Positions 55,120 to 64,000 of a stretch of 64,000 nucleotides of DNA are shown here, in pieces. Made by a program: the position numbers and the translations under genes. The notes below the pieces were generated by a model. The model was not told the origin of the DNA and ran no database searches. It saw only the letters and a list, made by a program, of their open reading frames with translations. Source of the stretch: Capsaspora owczarzaki ATCC 30864 (taxonomy: Eukaryota > Opisthokonta > Filasterea); assembly GCF_000151315.2 (NCBI RefSeq), contig NW_011887304.1, positions 186,001 through 250,000 on the forward strand. The letters run 5' to 3'. Each line of letters begins with the position of its first letter. Position 1 is the stretch's first letter.

Positions 55120-58100
55120 ATGGCGAGTGATGACCCGTCGGCGCCGTTTGTGCGGCTGGTGCCTCGCGAGCCCAACCTGTTCGCCGAGCGTCGTCTGACA
55201 GTGCGCGAGCGTGCGTCGATCGGCCGCGCGGTCGGCAAGGTCAAGCCAATGGTCACCAACGGGATTTTCGACTCGAAGGTCTTGTCTCGAGCGCACGCCG
55301 AGGTCTGGTTTGAGGACGGCAAGGTAAATGCGAACTCGGTCATTCTAGCGTGCCAGTGGCTGTTGGGAGAGTGGTGGTGGTGGCTGAGGCGAGCGAGCGA
55401 GAGCGAGTAAAAGACAAAGAGAAAAAGAATCAAACAGAAAAGAGTATCGAACTATTCGCTCTAGTTCAAATCTGCCATAGCAATCCATTCACTATTTTCT
55501 TCCCCCACACTACTCTTTCCTTACCCCCGCCGCCTCTTTTCAAATTTTTTCTTGTTTTTCAAATGAATCTGCTGCCATGCATTACCACTCACTCACTTTT
55601 GGACTCCCTCTCACACTTTTTGGGCATGTTTATAGTTTATGCTCAAGGACGTCAAGTCGTCCAACGGAACCTTCCTGAACAGCAACCGCCTGAGCGACAC
55701 GGGCCAAGAGTCGCGCCCGTTCGAGATCAAGTGTGAGGATGTCGTCCAGTTTGGCGTCGACGTCCTCGAGAACAACAAGGTCACCCACCGCTGCATCATT
55801 GCCACACTCATCTGCTGCGATCCGACCGATCCCGAGTCGGTCGCCCTGGCCGTGCTGGCGGACGCTCGCGCTCACGCAATGCTCGTCAGCGGAGGATCAA
55901 ACTCTGCGCCAGGCAGCGCCTCTGCGACCATGGTCGGTGCTGGTGGCAGTGGCTCAGCAGGAGCTGCAGGCGGAGAGGAAGGTGCAACCAACAACGCTGA
56001 CGCGGCGGCTGCTGCGACGCCAAGTTACCTTGCCGCGCTCGGCTCTGCCGGCAGCCTCGACAACAACAAGAGCGGTGCCGATTCGGTCCAGCGATCCATG
56101 ACCATGACAGACGGTGCCTCGCTGCTGTCCGCTGCTGGCGTCACTGCAGCTGCCACCACGGCTGCACCGAGCGCCGCAGTCACCGCGGCCGCGAAGCAAC
56201 TCGCGCACGAGCTGCCGGCGGCGTTGGAGCAAGCCTCTGGTGACGCTGTCGCCATTGCCTCCATTCTCACACAATCCACCATGGGCTCGATGAACGCGGC
56301 CACCGCGGCAGCCGTTGCTGCGGCCGTTGCTGCAGCCCAGGCACCCAAGCCCGGCATTGTTCACCTTCGCGACGAAACGATTGCTCAGCTCACCGCGCAG
56401 CTTGTCGCAGCCTCGTCGCGAGAGCACCAGCTTGCCACCAAACTCGAGCAGCTCGAGCAGATTGTTGCATCCATTGAGCAGACCTCGGCCATGGAGTATG
56501 AAATTTACTTTGAGGAGGAAAAGCTCATGACTCGCATTGATACCCTCGAACGCCAACTTTCCTTCTATCAACACCGCGCCGCCCATGTCGCCGGAATTGC
56601 TGATGTGAGTTCTTTTTTTTTTGTTGGGCAGTTTTTTGTTCTTTGGTTTTGAGGCAAACGCGGATTGGATTTCGACGCTGACCAATCCGTTTTGGTTTTT
56701 TTTTTCGATGTGTGCTTCCACAGAACGCTTCCCCGGAGGCCGAGCTGTTGGCTAAGGTTGCCGATCTTTCGGGCTCTCTTGTCAACGTGGAACAAGATCG
56801 ACACAGCTTTGAGTTTTCGGCCAAGGTAAGGCTCGGCGTTTCTGCGTTCCATCGGTCATTTGGCATTGGCTGAGTTCCGTGTATCTTTCTTGATTGGGTT
56901 GTAATCAACACCAGGAAATGATCCGCAAGGCTATTGAGGACAAACAGGAGGTCGATCGACGATGTCTGGACTTGGAGGTGAGATGTTTTGTATTTTGTAT
57001 TTCTAGATATCTCCATGCTGTTCGGGTCGTCGAAATCATTGTCGCTGACGATTTCGTCCTGTTTTTCTTGGCCTGCCTCGGTTAGCGCGCACTTGCCGCC
57101 CACAAAGCCGACCATACTCGCGCAATTGACGAGCTGAAGGAAGCCAAGGTCCAAACACAGGCTGCTCGGCTCGAGGAGGATCGTTTGAAAGTCCTTCTTG
57201 AGCAAGGCGAGCTGCAGATTGCTCACCTGCGCACCGAAGTCGAAGAGCTTCGTCTATCCACCTCAGCGGGCTCAGAGGCCAAGCGAAAAGTGACAGAGCT
57301 GACCGAGCAGCTGGAAAAGGCCGAAAAGTTCCGTGTCGAGTTTATGACGCTCCAAGAGCAATGGTCCACGCAAGATTCACAGGTTTGTTCTTTTATTGTT
57401 TGAGGGTTTCAACAAGGGTTGAGGTTGCGTGTGATGCTCACTGTTTTTCAATTGTTTGTGATGATTTTTCTTTTCCCCCTTTCGCCAGCGCCAAGAAGAA
57501 ATTACACAATTGCGCAAATCCCTCGAAGAGGTCACTGCTCAACGAGACGGCGCAAAGCAAATGGCCAACTCCTTGAAAGTGTCGTTGGCAGCCTCGCTGG
57601 CGCCGAGCCCAACTGTCAACGCAAACTCTGCCGAGCTGGAGGCCAGCAAAGCGCGCATTGTTGAACTTTCGGCTCAATTGCAAACCGCCACCGATGCCCT
57701 CAAGACCGAGACTGCAAAGACGTCCGAGCTTGTGAGCAAGGTACGTTTGTTTTACAACACTTCAACGTTGGTGTTCATCATTTTGCCTCACTCACGTTCT
57801 AATTTCCAAAAAATGAAACAAATTCCTTGATTCACGTCACAGACTGAAGAGTTAACCGCACAAGTCACAGCCAGTGTTGCTGCAGCGGCTGCCTTTGAAG
57901 CAAAAATCTCAACGGCAGAAAACGAGCGAAAAGGCCTCGTCGATGCAAATCAGCAGTTGCGCAGCTTGACAGCGCAGCTTGCATCAGTGCAAGAGGAGGC
58001 TGCTGCCCTGTCGCATGCAACAGAGAGGAACTACGAGCTGGTGGCCACGTGCGATCGTTTGGTTGGCGAAATGACCTCCTTGCGCTCTGAACGCGATCGT

Positions 58101-58582
58101 CTGGCGGAGCAATTGCAAGCCCTTGCTAATGATAGCAGCTCAGAGGCACACGCACTCCGTGACCAAATCGCAGCCAAGGAGGCTGAGCTGGACAAGGTGC
58201 ACAAGTCGAGCGAAGAGACGGCAAAGGAGCTTTCCGCTGCTCGAACCCGGCTGGAGAAGAAGGAGTCGTCCACGCGTGAAGAGCTACAAGCCATCGGCGC
58301 AAAGTTGGCTGCCATCACTGCAGAGCGCGATGAAATGAATGGCAAGCTCGCAGAGTTGCGAAAGGTGAGTTTGTCGTTTTGGAGTTGTTCTGCCAGTGTT
58401 TTCGGAGCTGTTGCGCCACTTCTGGCATGTTTGGAAACATCAAAACAAGCACTCACTGTTGTGTCATTCGATCGGGTGTTTACTTTCGACAGACAATCAA
58501 CTCACGCAGTAAACCGCTCATCATCACCTCTGCTGGCGTGGTGCTGCTCGCAGCCATCGTCGCTCTCCAACAAATGCACTGA
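55120..58582 (+). CDS. SLMAP: SLMAP-like FHA, coiled-coil, tail-anchored protein
   Basis: Eight exons (55120-55323, 55636-56604, 56724-56825, 56915-56977, 57086-57382, 57489-57740, 57843-58364, 58493-58582), all joined in phase 0, give 832 residues, close to human SLMAP. Residues 1-125 form an FHA domain: [49 protein letters not shown]. An Ala/Gly-rich linker follows, then long heptad-type coiled coils from about 295 to 800 ([27 protein letters not shown]). The protein ends in a hydrophobic tail anchor, [18 protein letters not shown], before a short tail. SLMAP brings substrates such as phosphorylated MST1/2 to the STRIPAK phosphatase on membranes. The FHA Arg/Ser/Asn phosphopeptide-binding residues appear intact. 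Confidence 0.88.
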
Positions 58583-58940
58583 GTCTCCTTCCCGTCACAG
58601 CGATATCTATTTTCTACTTGAGTCTGCCTCTGCTGCTGCTGCTGGCACATGCAAGTGTAGAAACCTGGCTGTTTTGTGTGATTGTCGTTTTTTAGCTCGT
58701 GTTTTTGTGCTCGTCTTTTGGATGTTGGAGTGTTTTTTTCTGTTTGTTTTTCCGTCATATAAGCTGGTTTGTCTATTGAATAGCTCGCATCGTTCGATGT
58801 GACCGAGCACAACAACGGGTTCAACGTGTTTTTGATTTTCTGCTTGAATCTCATTCACCTGCCGATTTCCAAATCCATTCAATTCAAATTCAGTCTTTGT
58901 TACAACCACAAACACAAACAACAAACAAGAAGCAATAACA
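58583..58940. other. Spacer between SLMAP-like gene and CKS1
   Basis: T-rich 3'UTR followed by an A/C-rich leader (ACAAAC repeats near 58,905-58,925) just before the CKS1 start. No gene seen. Confidence 0.4.
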
Positions 58941-60182
58941 ATGAGCGGCCGCCCAGAAGTGAACTACTCTGACAAGTACTACGACTCTGAGTTTGAGTAC
59001 CGGTAAGCGCCTCCCTCTCCCTCCCTTTCTCCCGATTTCATTGTTGCATCAAATGGCCACCACTTGATGAGTGAAAACGAGCGCATACGCAAGCTGCGTG
59101 AAGGCAAATAAAAAACAAAAAACAATGCCAACGGTTTTTCCGTTTCAAACCGAGTGCTTTTGAAACGGCGTCTCGCGAGCTTCTTTGAGTCTACGCGCCA
59201 GCAGGGCACGTCTCTCGCGTCCCCTTCGCGCTATGGCGCTGCTGTTTGAGAATGCATTTGCAACTGTCTGAGATCCAAGGGGGGCGGCCCAGGGTCTCAG
59301 GGGGTGGCATGGGTGGCTTCTGGAAGCAAGGAGTTTTTCGAACTTTTTTTTTGTTTCAAACTGTTTTTTTTTTTTCGTTCCAAACGCGATGAGTGCGATG
59401 GGGCTCTTCGGGGGCACCCGACCCCCTTGCACTCTCTACGCAGCACGAACGAGAAGGTACAAAGGGTCGTCTTGTGTTTTGTTGAGCGGTGGCTTGCTGC
59501 AGGAGACGGTGAGGGCGAGAGGAGGGAGCGATCATCGTTGCATTTCTCGGCCATGCTCTTTTTTTTTTTTTTTTGTTTTTTTTTTTGTTCTCGATCCGTT
59601 TTGTGGATGCATTGCCGTTCGTCCCCTTCCCACCTCCAACTCAACGACACGCGTATTCAATGAGACCTGCTATGGAGTGACGGTTTGTGACGGAAGACTG
59701 GCGGAGACGGCTGAAAAGCAAAGAAGAAACCGCCGAGACAAAACACAAAAAACAAAGAAAAAAAATACAAAAAAATCAGTTTTCTGTTTCAAAACTTCAA
59801 TTCGCGTTCATTATTTTGGCGGTTTTTTTCCGCCTTTTTTTTTTTCGTTGCTTGCATTTGGCTTGCTTTTTTGGTGTTCTTGTTTCACTTTGACTCAACT
59901 TGACGCAAAATCTCTTTTGAACTTGACAGACATGTCATCATTACCCCCGAGATGATCAAGATGCTGCCCAAGGATGAGACGCACCTGACTGGCGAGCCGC
60001 GTCCCCTGCTGTCCGAGTTTCAATGGCGATCGATGGGCGTCCAACAGTCGCGCGGCTGGGAGCACTACCTGTGGCACAAGCCGTCGCCCGAGGTCTTGCT
60101 CTTCCGCCGACCAATCAACTACCAGCAGATGATTGATGCCCAGCAAGCTGCCCAGGCTCAGATTGTTGCTCCCATGCAATAA
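58941..60182 (+). CDS. CKS1: Cyclin-dependent kinase regulatory subunit (CKS1)
   Basis: Two exons (58941-59002, 59930-60182) rebuild an Arg codon and give 104 residues. The whole CKS fold is seen: YSDKYYDSEFEYRHVIITPE, then EFQWRSMGVQQSRGWEHYLW and HKPSPEVLLFRRP. Residues of the phosphate pocket (Arg before HVI, the Trp and Ser in WRSMG, and Arg in QQSRGWEHY) and the beta-hinge HxPEPH region (here HKPSPE) are present, so binding to CDKs and phosphoprotein targets at cell-cycle transitions is likely. The usual hinge HEPEPHILLF is changed to HKPSPEVLLF. The C-terminal 20 residues are Gln/Ala-rich. The single intron of 927 bases is long and T-rich, but its ends are sound. Confidence 0.96.
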
Positions 60183-60639
60183 TCTAGCGTGCATCTTTCT
60201 GCCTTTGTTATTTTTGGTCTCTTCGCTTGTTGGTTTTTCTTTTGATAGTTTCTTCCCCCCTCACTTCCCCACGCACCTGCACTTAAAAATACGGGGGTGG
60301 GGGACTGGGTATCTATTCCAGTCCGCTCCCTCTGTTGTTGCTTACTCCCAGTTGATTTTCCGGCCTTAAATGTCAGTTTTGTCCATAAAATATCCGATTT
60401 CTTGTTGTTTTTGGTTTTGTCACAATGTTGAGAAATCCGTTCCAAGTCTCGTTCAACCCTGCCCCCCCCAAACACAAAACATGCACCATCATCGAGCAAA
60501 AATGCAAAGGAAAGGAAAAACAAAAGCAAAAAACCTTCCATTGTTCGATAAACAGTCTTTCGCTCCAAGGTTCAACAAACGCAAGATAGAACATACAACC
60601 AACATTTCAATAACACTGCCGCTCATTTTTGGTGGTTTT
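60183..60639. other. Convergent 3' flanks of CKS1 and RLP24
   Basis: Tail-to-tail spacer with a G-rich element (GGGGGTGGGGGAC near 60,293) and C-rich stretches. No gene seen. Confidence 0.4.
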
Positions 60640-61718
60640 TTAATCCGACATCATTTGCTGTGATTCGCGGTTTTCGGCGAGCTGCACAACACGCTGGTAC
60701 TGCGATGTCTCGCGAGCGATAGGGGCAACAATAAGATCGATATTTTGGCGCACTTCCCGGACGGCCGACTTGTCTTCGAGTTCCAAGCCGATCTTCAGAC
60801 TGCAGGCGACAAGGAGACCATCAACAAAAAAACAAGGGGGGGGGGGACAGGACGAGAATGACAAGTGAGAAAAATCGAAACCAGACAAAGATCAGAGCTT
60901 GGCACCTCCGGCTTCCACAACCCGGCCCCATCTGCACTCGATGCCACCACATACCGGTTCTTAATGTGTTGTGCCTCGCGCTTCTGACGGATTTCAGCGA
61001 TGCGCTTCATTGCGCGCAACGTCTTGGACCAAAGCTCGCGGTCGTACTTGACTGGCACTTGTCGTCGTCGCTCAAACTCGTATGTCGTGTCCTGAGTGAG
61101 GAGAAGAAGAAGAGAGGAGCATCGCGATGACGACGAAATCAATGAGTGACACGCCTCAAAGGCAGAGCGCACACCAAAGATGAGTGGTTGACTTACAACA
61201 GCCATGTCCTTTCCAGCGGCCTTGCGGAAGGCCTTGGTCCACCTGACCTTGCGCGGGTTGCGCTTCATCTTGAATGCTCGGTGGCACTTTGAGCGGCAAA
61301 AGCGGAAGGTCTGTCAGGGTCAGGGCGGAAAGAGTGAGCCACGAGTGGGTTCAGCGAGCGAGCCTTGTTGTTTCTCCTGCCGTCCAACTCTCTTGGGCCC
61401 CCAGCAATGCAACCACGTCCTTGATAACATGCGAGCTGCTGCTCCACGGCGAACAACATTCGCGAGGAAGAAGAAGAAGAAGGAAGCCAAGCTGGTTGCG
61501 CTTTCGCTGGGAGTGCATTGAGCAACTTCCCACGTGGAAATGCATCAATGGTCGACCTCGACCCCAGCCCAGCAGCGAGAAAGGACGGGCGCAGTTCGGC
61601 CTCAACAGGTAAAGCATGAACGGAGCTAGAAGGTTACCTTGCAGTCGTTGCGGACGAACATGACGCCGTGGCCGGGATAGACGGTCGACGAGCAGAAAAA
61701 GCACTTTTCCAGCCGCAT
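60640..61718 (-). CDS. RLP24: Ribosome biogenesis protein RLP24 (RSL24D1)
   Basis: Four exons (61718-61638, 61310-61197, 61091-60955, 60799-60640) give 163 residues. It matches the L24e-like assembly factor rather than ribosomal eL24 itself: [18 protein letters not shown], then [27 protein letters not shown] and [15 protein letters not shown]. The zinc site is C6, C9, C32 and C36. RLP24 holds the eL24 position on pre-60S particles in the nucleolus, recruits the AAA ATPase Drg1/SPATA5, and is later replaced by eL24. The C-terminus that binds the ATPase ([20 protein letters not shown]) is present. All splice phases agree. Confidence 0.95.
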
Positions 61719-62253
61719 TGCGATAGGATGAACGGAAGTTTGGAAAAAGAAAAGAAAAGTGCGTCTCTGCCCTTCGAAAGGTGTTTCTAGCAAACGAGAT
61801 AAACGAATTGATTATTACGTGAATTAATTGGGGGTAGATGCGAGCTGTTTGTGTTATGGATTGATGTGTATCTGTATTTGGAGTGTGTTCACTCGTCGCT
61901 TTGTATAAGTGAAGTCTCTTGTTTCCCTATCATCACTCTCATCATCAACCCATTACTCGTATCTTCGTGGAAGGATCTCTGATCATAACACTGCGACGAG
62001 TCTCGAGGGTCGAGTAAGCCAATCACCCACAGCTGGATGGAGCATTGTGAATGCTGATTTTGTTGCTTTTCGTGTTCCTTCCTTCTCATCCATGCGTACC
62101 CCGAATCCTTCAAAAATCAAAATTACCGCCCCTTCATCATCCTCTACTAGTTCTTTGGCAAGTCTTGCGTTATTCACCTCATGCATTAATCCCCTTTCAA
62201 TCCAAAATCCCAAATCCGTCCAGTGACCATTTCACTTAATACAAAACCAGACC
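61719..62253. other. Divergent promoter region of RLP24 and ATP synthase alpha
   Basis: RLP24 (minus) and ATP synthase alpha (plus) start 535 bases apart and face away from each other. No protein gene is seen between them. Confidence 0.5.
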
Positions 62254-62433
62254 ATGTTCCGTCTTGCCTCCAGTGCTCTCCGCAACACTGCCTCGCTCCT
62301 GGTACGCTTGCCTTTGGTGTCACTTCAGTGAATGGATTTTTCGCTGCTCGTCGGAGGGCGGGTTTGTGATGCGGATTTTGCGTTGATCCGCGAGCAAGTG
62401 GGAGATGCGGATAATGGAAAACCATACAAGACG

Positions 62434-62465
<32 letters not shown>

Positions 62466-64000
62466 AAAAGAGCGATCGTACTTTTTTTTTCCCTTCTTCT
62501 TCTTTGTCTTCTTTTGCCTTTGCTTTTTTGAGCGGCGATCCGCGCTGGTTGGATGTCCTATGTGCTGCTGATCGAGAAGTAGCTTCTGCTGCAGCGGCGG
62601 GCGACGTGGCACAGCGATCACCAGCAGGAAGAAAATCACAAGAGAAAAAAAAGTCAATAAAAAAAGCAAAAAAAGAAGAAAAAAACACGAGGATCAGTGA
62701 TCGTGCTTGAGGCAGGCCGCAAGCCGCAGTGGCGTCCACCCTTCACAAGCGGAGGCGGCGTTCGGAGCTCAGGCTCATACGTCGAACGCGAGTGCTTCTC
62801 TGCCCATTCCAGCGCTGCCTCTTCTCCATCCGATCGGCAACGCGGTTCTAAAAAAAAAAAAAAAAATTGAACAAAAAAGCCCACAGCTGCGATCGCTCTT
62901 TTTTTTTTTTCAGTCCTTTCATCTTTGCTTGTGCTTTCGGCTCGTCCGTCGGCGCTCCGATCTCTGCGGCCTCGGAATCAACAAGACAGTCGGCATCGTT
63001 TGATGTCGGTTTGAGGGCAGATGATGGAAAGCACTGGACGGGAGCGACGCGCCGAAAAGTCGATGCTTTTTTGCCCTTTTTTTTTTAATAATTCATCAAA
63101 GAAAAAAAAAAACCACGATCTGTTTTTCCCCCCTTTTTCCCCTTGATTTTTTTCTTTCGTTTTCTTGTTTCTTCTTCATTTTCCACCATGTCGCCCTTCA
63201 CTTGTTTCTCCTCGTCTGTTTGTGCTGAGATGAGCTGAGGGTGCGGACGATCGAGGGCTAGCCAGCTCTGATCCGGAAAAAACCTCAAAAAGACAAACAA
63301 ACAAAAAAAAAAAAAAAAAAGACCACACGACAATGATCATCTTGCCCTTGTCTTTTGCCCTCTCCCTTGCCTGGCCTCATCAACTCATCTCTCTCCACAC
63401 CCCATCTTGTCTCCACACACAAACAGAGCTCCCGCGCCGGCGTCCGCGCTTACGCTTCGGGCCCCTCCACCTCGGAGGTCTCGTCCATTCTTGAGGAGCG
63501 CATCCTCGGCACCAGCTCTGGCGCTTCCCTCGAGGAGACTGGCCGCGTGCTCTCGATCGGTGACGGTATTGCCCGTGTCTACGGTCTCCGCAACGTCCAA
63601 GCCGAGGAGATGGTTGAGTTCTCGTCTGGCCTCCGCGGCATGGCGCTCAACCTCGAAACCGACAACGTCGGTATTGTCGTCTTCGGTAACGACAAGTTCA
63701 TCAAGGAGGGTGACATTGTCAAGCGTACCGGCGCCATCGTCGACGTCCCCGTCGGCGAGGAGCTGCTCGGACGCGTCGTCGATGCCCTCGGCAACCCGAT
63801 CGACGGCAAGGGCGCCTTCAAGAACGTCAAGCGTGCCCGTGTCGGCATCAAGGCCCCCGGTATCATCCCCCGCCGCTCCGTCCACGAGCCCATGCAGACC
63901 GGCATCAAGGCCGTCGACTCGCTCGTGCCCGTCGGCCGTGGCCAGCGTGAGCTGATTATCGGCGATCGTCAGACTGGCAAGACCGCCGTCGCCATCGACA
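62254..64000 (+). CDS. ATP5F1A: Mitochondrial ATP synthase F1 subunit alpha, partial (runs off right edge)
   Basis: The F1 alpha subunit of the inner-membrane ATP synthase. Exon 1 (62254-62301) encodes [16 protein letters not shown], a mitochondrial presequence. Exon 2 begins at 63,427 with [12 protein letters not shown], completing a basic, Ser/Ala-rich presequence likely cut near AYAS. The mature protein is highly conserved: [20 protein letters not shown], then [32 protein letters not shown], then [16 protein letters not shown] and the P-loop [13 protein letters not shown] at the window edge. About 207 residues are visible. The intron of 1,125 bases is full of A/T homopolymers and separates most of the presequence from the enzyme. 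Confidence 0.97.

Noticed and set aside
1-64000. CRISPR arrays, prophage, LTR elements, LINEs or operons
   Set aside because: None seen; the DNA is eukaryotic nuclear sequence with spliced genes and only simple repeats.

Overview
This window is nuclear DNA from a unicellular eukaryote. Genes carry many short GT-AG introns, coding exons are GC-rich, and introns and spacers are full of long A or T homopolymers and CT tracts. The gene content points to a unicellular holozoan, a close relative of animals; a filasterean such as Capsaspora is my best guess. The evidence for this is a receptor tyrosine kinase, a SEC14+PTP (PTPN9/MEG2-type) phosphatase, a SLMAP-type tail-anchored FHA protein and a single-domain beta-thymosin. 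These sit beside a fungal-type alpha-aminoadipate reductase (LYS2), which animals lack. The species assignment is inference.

Layout from left to right. 1-4.4 kb: N-terminal part of spatacsin (SPG11) on the minus strand, then a tRNA-Asp-like gene. 4.4-7.4 kb: an unresolved stretch with open frames but no convincing gene. 7.5 kb: beta-thymosin. 9.2-11.4 kb: an OLD-type ATPase/TOPRIM nuclease. 11.9 kb: a solitary 5S rRNA. 13.7-16.9 kb: receptor tyrosine kinase with TNFR-like Cys-rich repeats. 17.2-18.9 kb: BRCT-like protein. 19.8-22.3 kb: a small putatively myristoylated protein and a conserved unknown. 22.5-26.9 kb: LYS2. 28.8-30.7 kb: GPI8/PIG-K. 30.9-35.7 kb: two membrane proteins of unknown role. 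36.3-37.9 kb: GH25 lysozyme. 38.2-41.9 kb: SEC14-PTP phosphatase. 42.2-43.4 kb: archaemetzincin. 44.3-46.4 kb: CAMK-like kinase. 46.6-48.1 kb: INO80B/IES2-like. 48.4-50.2 kb: LRR protein built from a tandem exon array. 50.3-54.6 kb: EFL1. 55.1-58.6 kb: SLMAP-like. 58.9-60.2 kb: CKS1. 60.6-61.7 kb: RLP24. From 62.3 kb to the right edge: mitochondrial ATP synthase alpha.

The genes do not form an operon-like pathway; this is an ordinary eukaryotic gene-dense region. Two ribosome-biogenesis factors that act on late 60S maturation (EFL1 and RLP24) lie within 11 kb, but adjacency need not mean co-regulation. Exon structures were assembled by eye from splice consensus, reading-frame phase and, for recognised families, remembered protein similarity. 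Almost all multi-exon models sum to a multiple of three; the two genes cut by the window edges cannot be checked that way.

The most unusual items are the intron-containing OLD-family nuclease, the array of phase-matched LRR exons (five of exactly 84 nt, one of 81 nt), the RTK with TNFR-like ectodomain, and a PTP domain interrupted by a low-complexity insert of about 130 residues.
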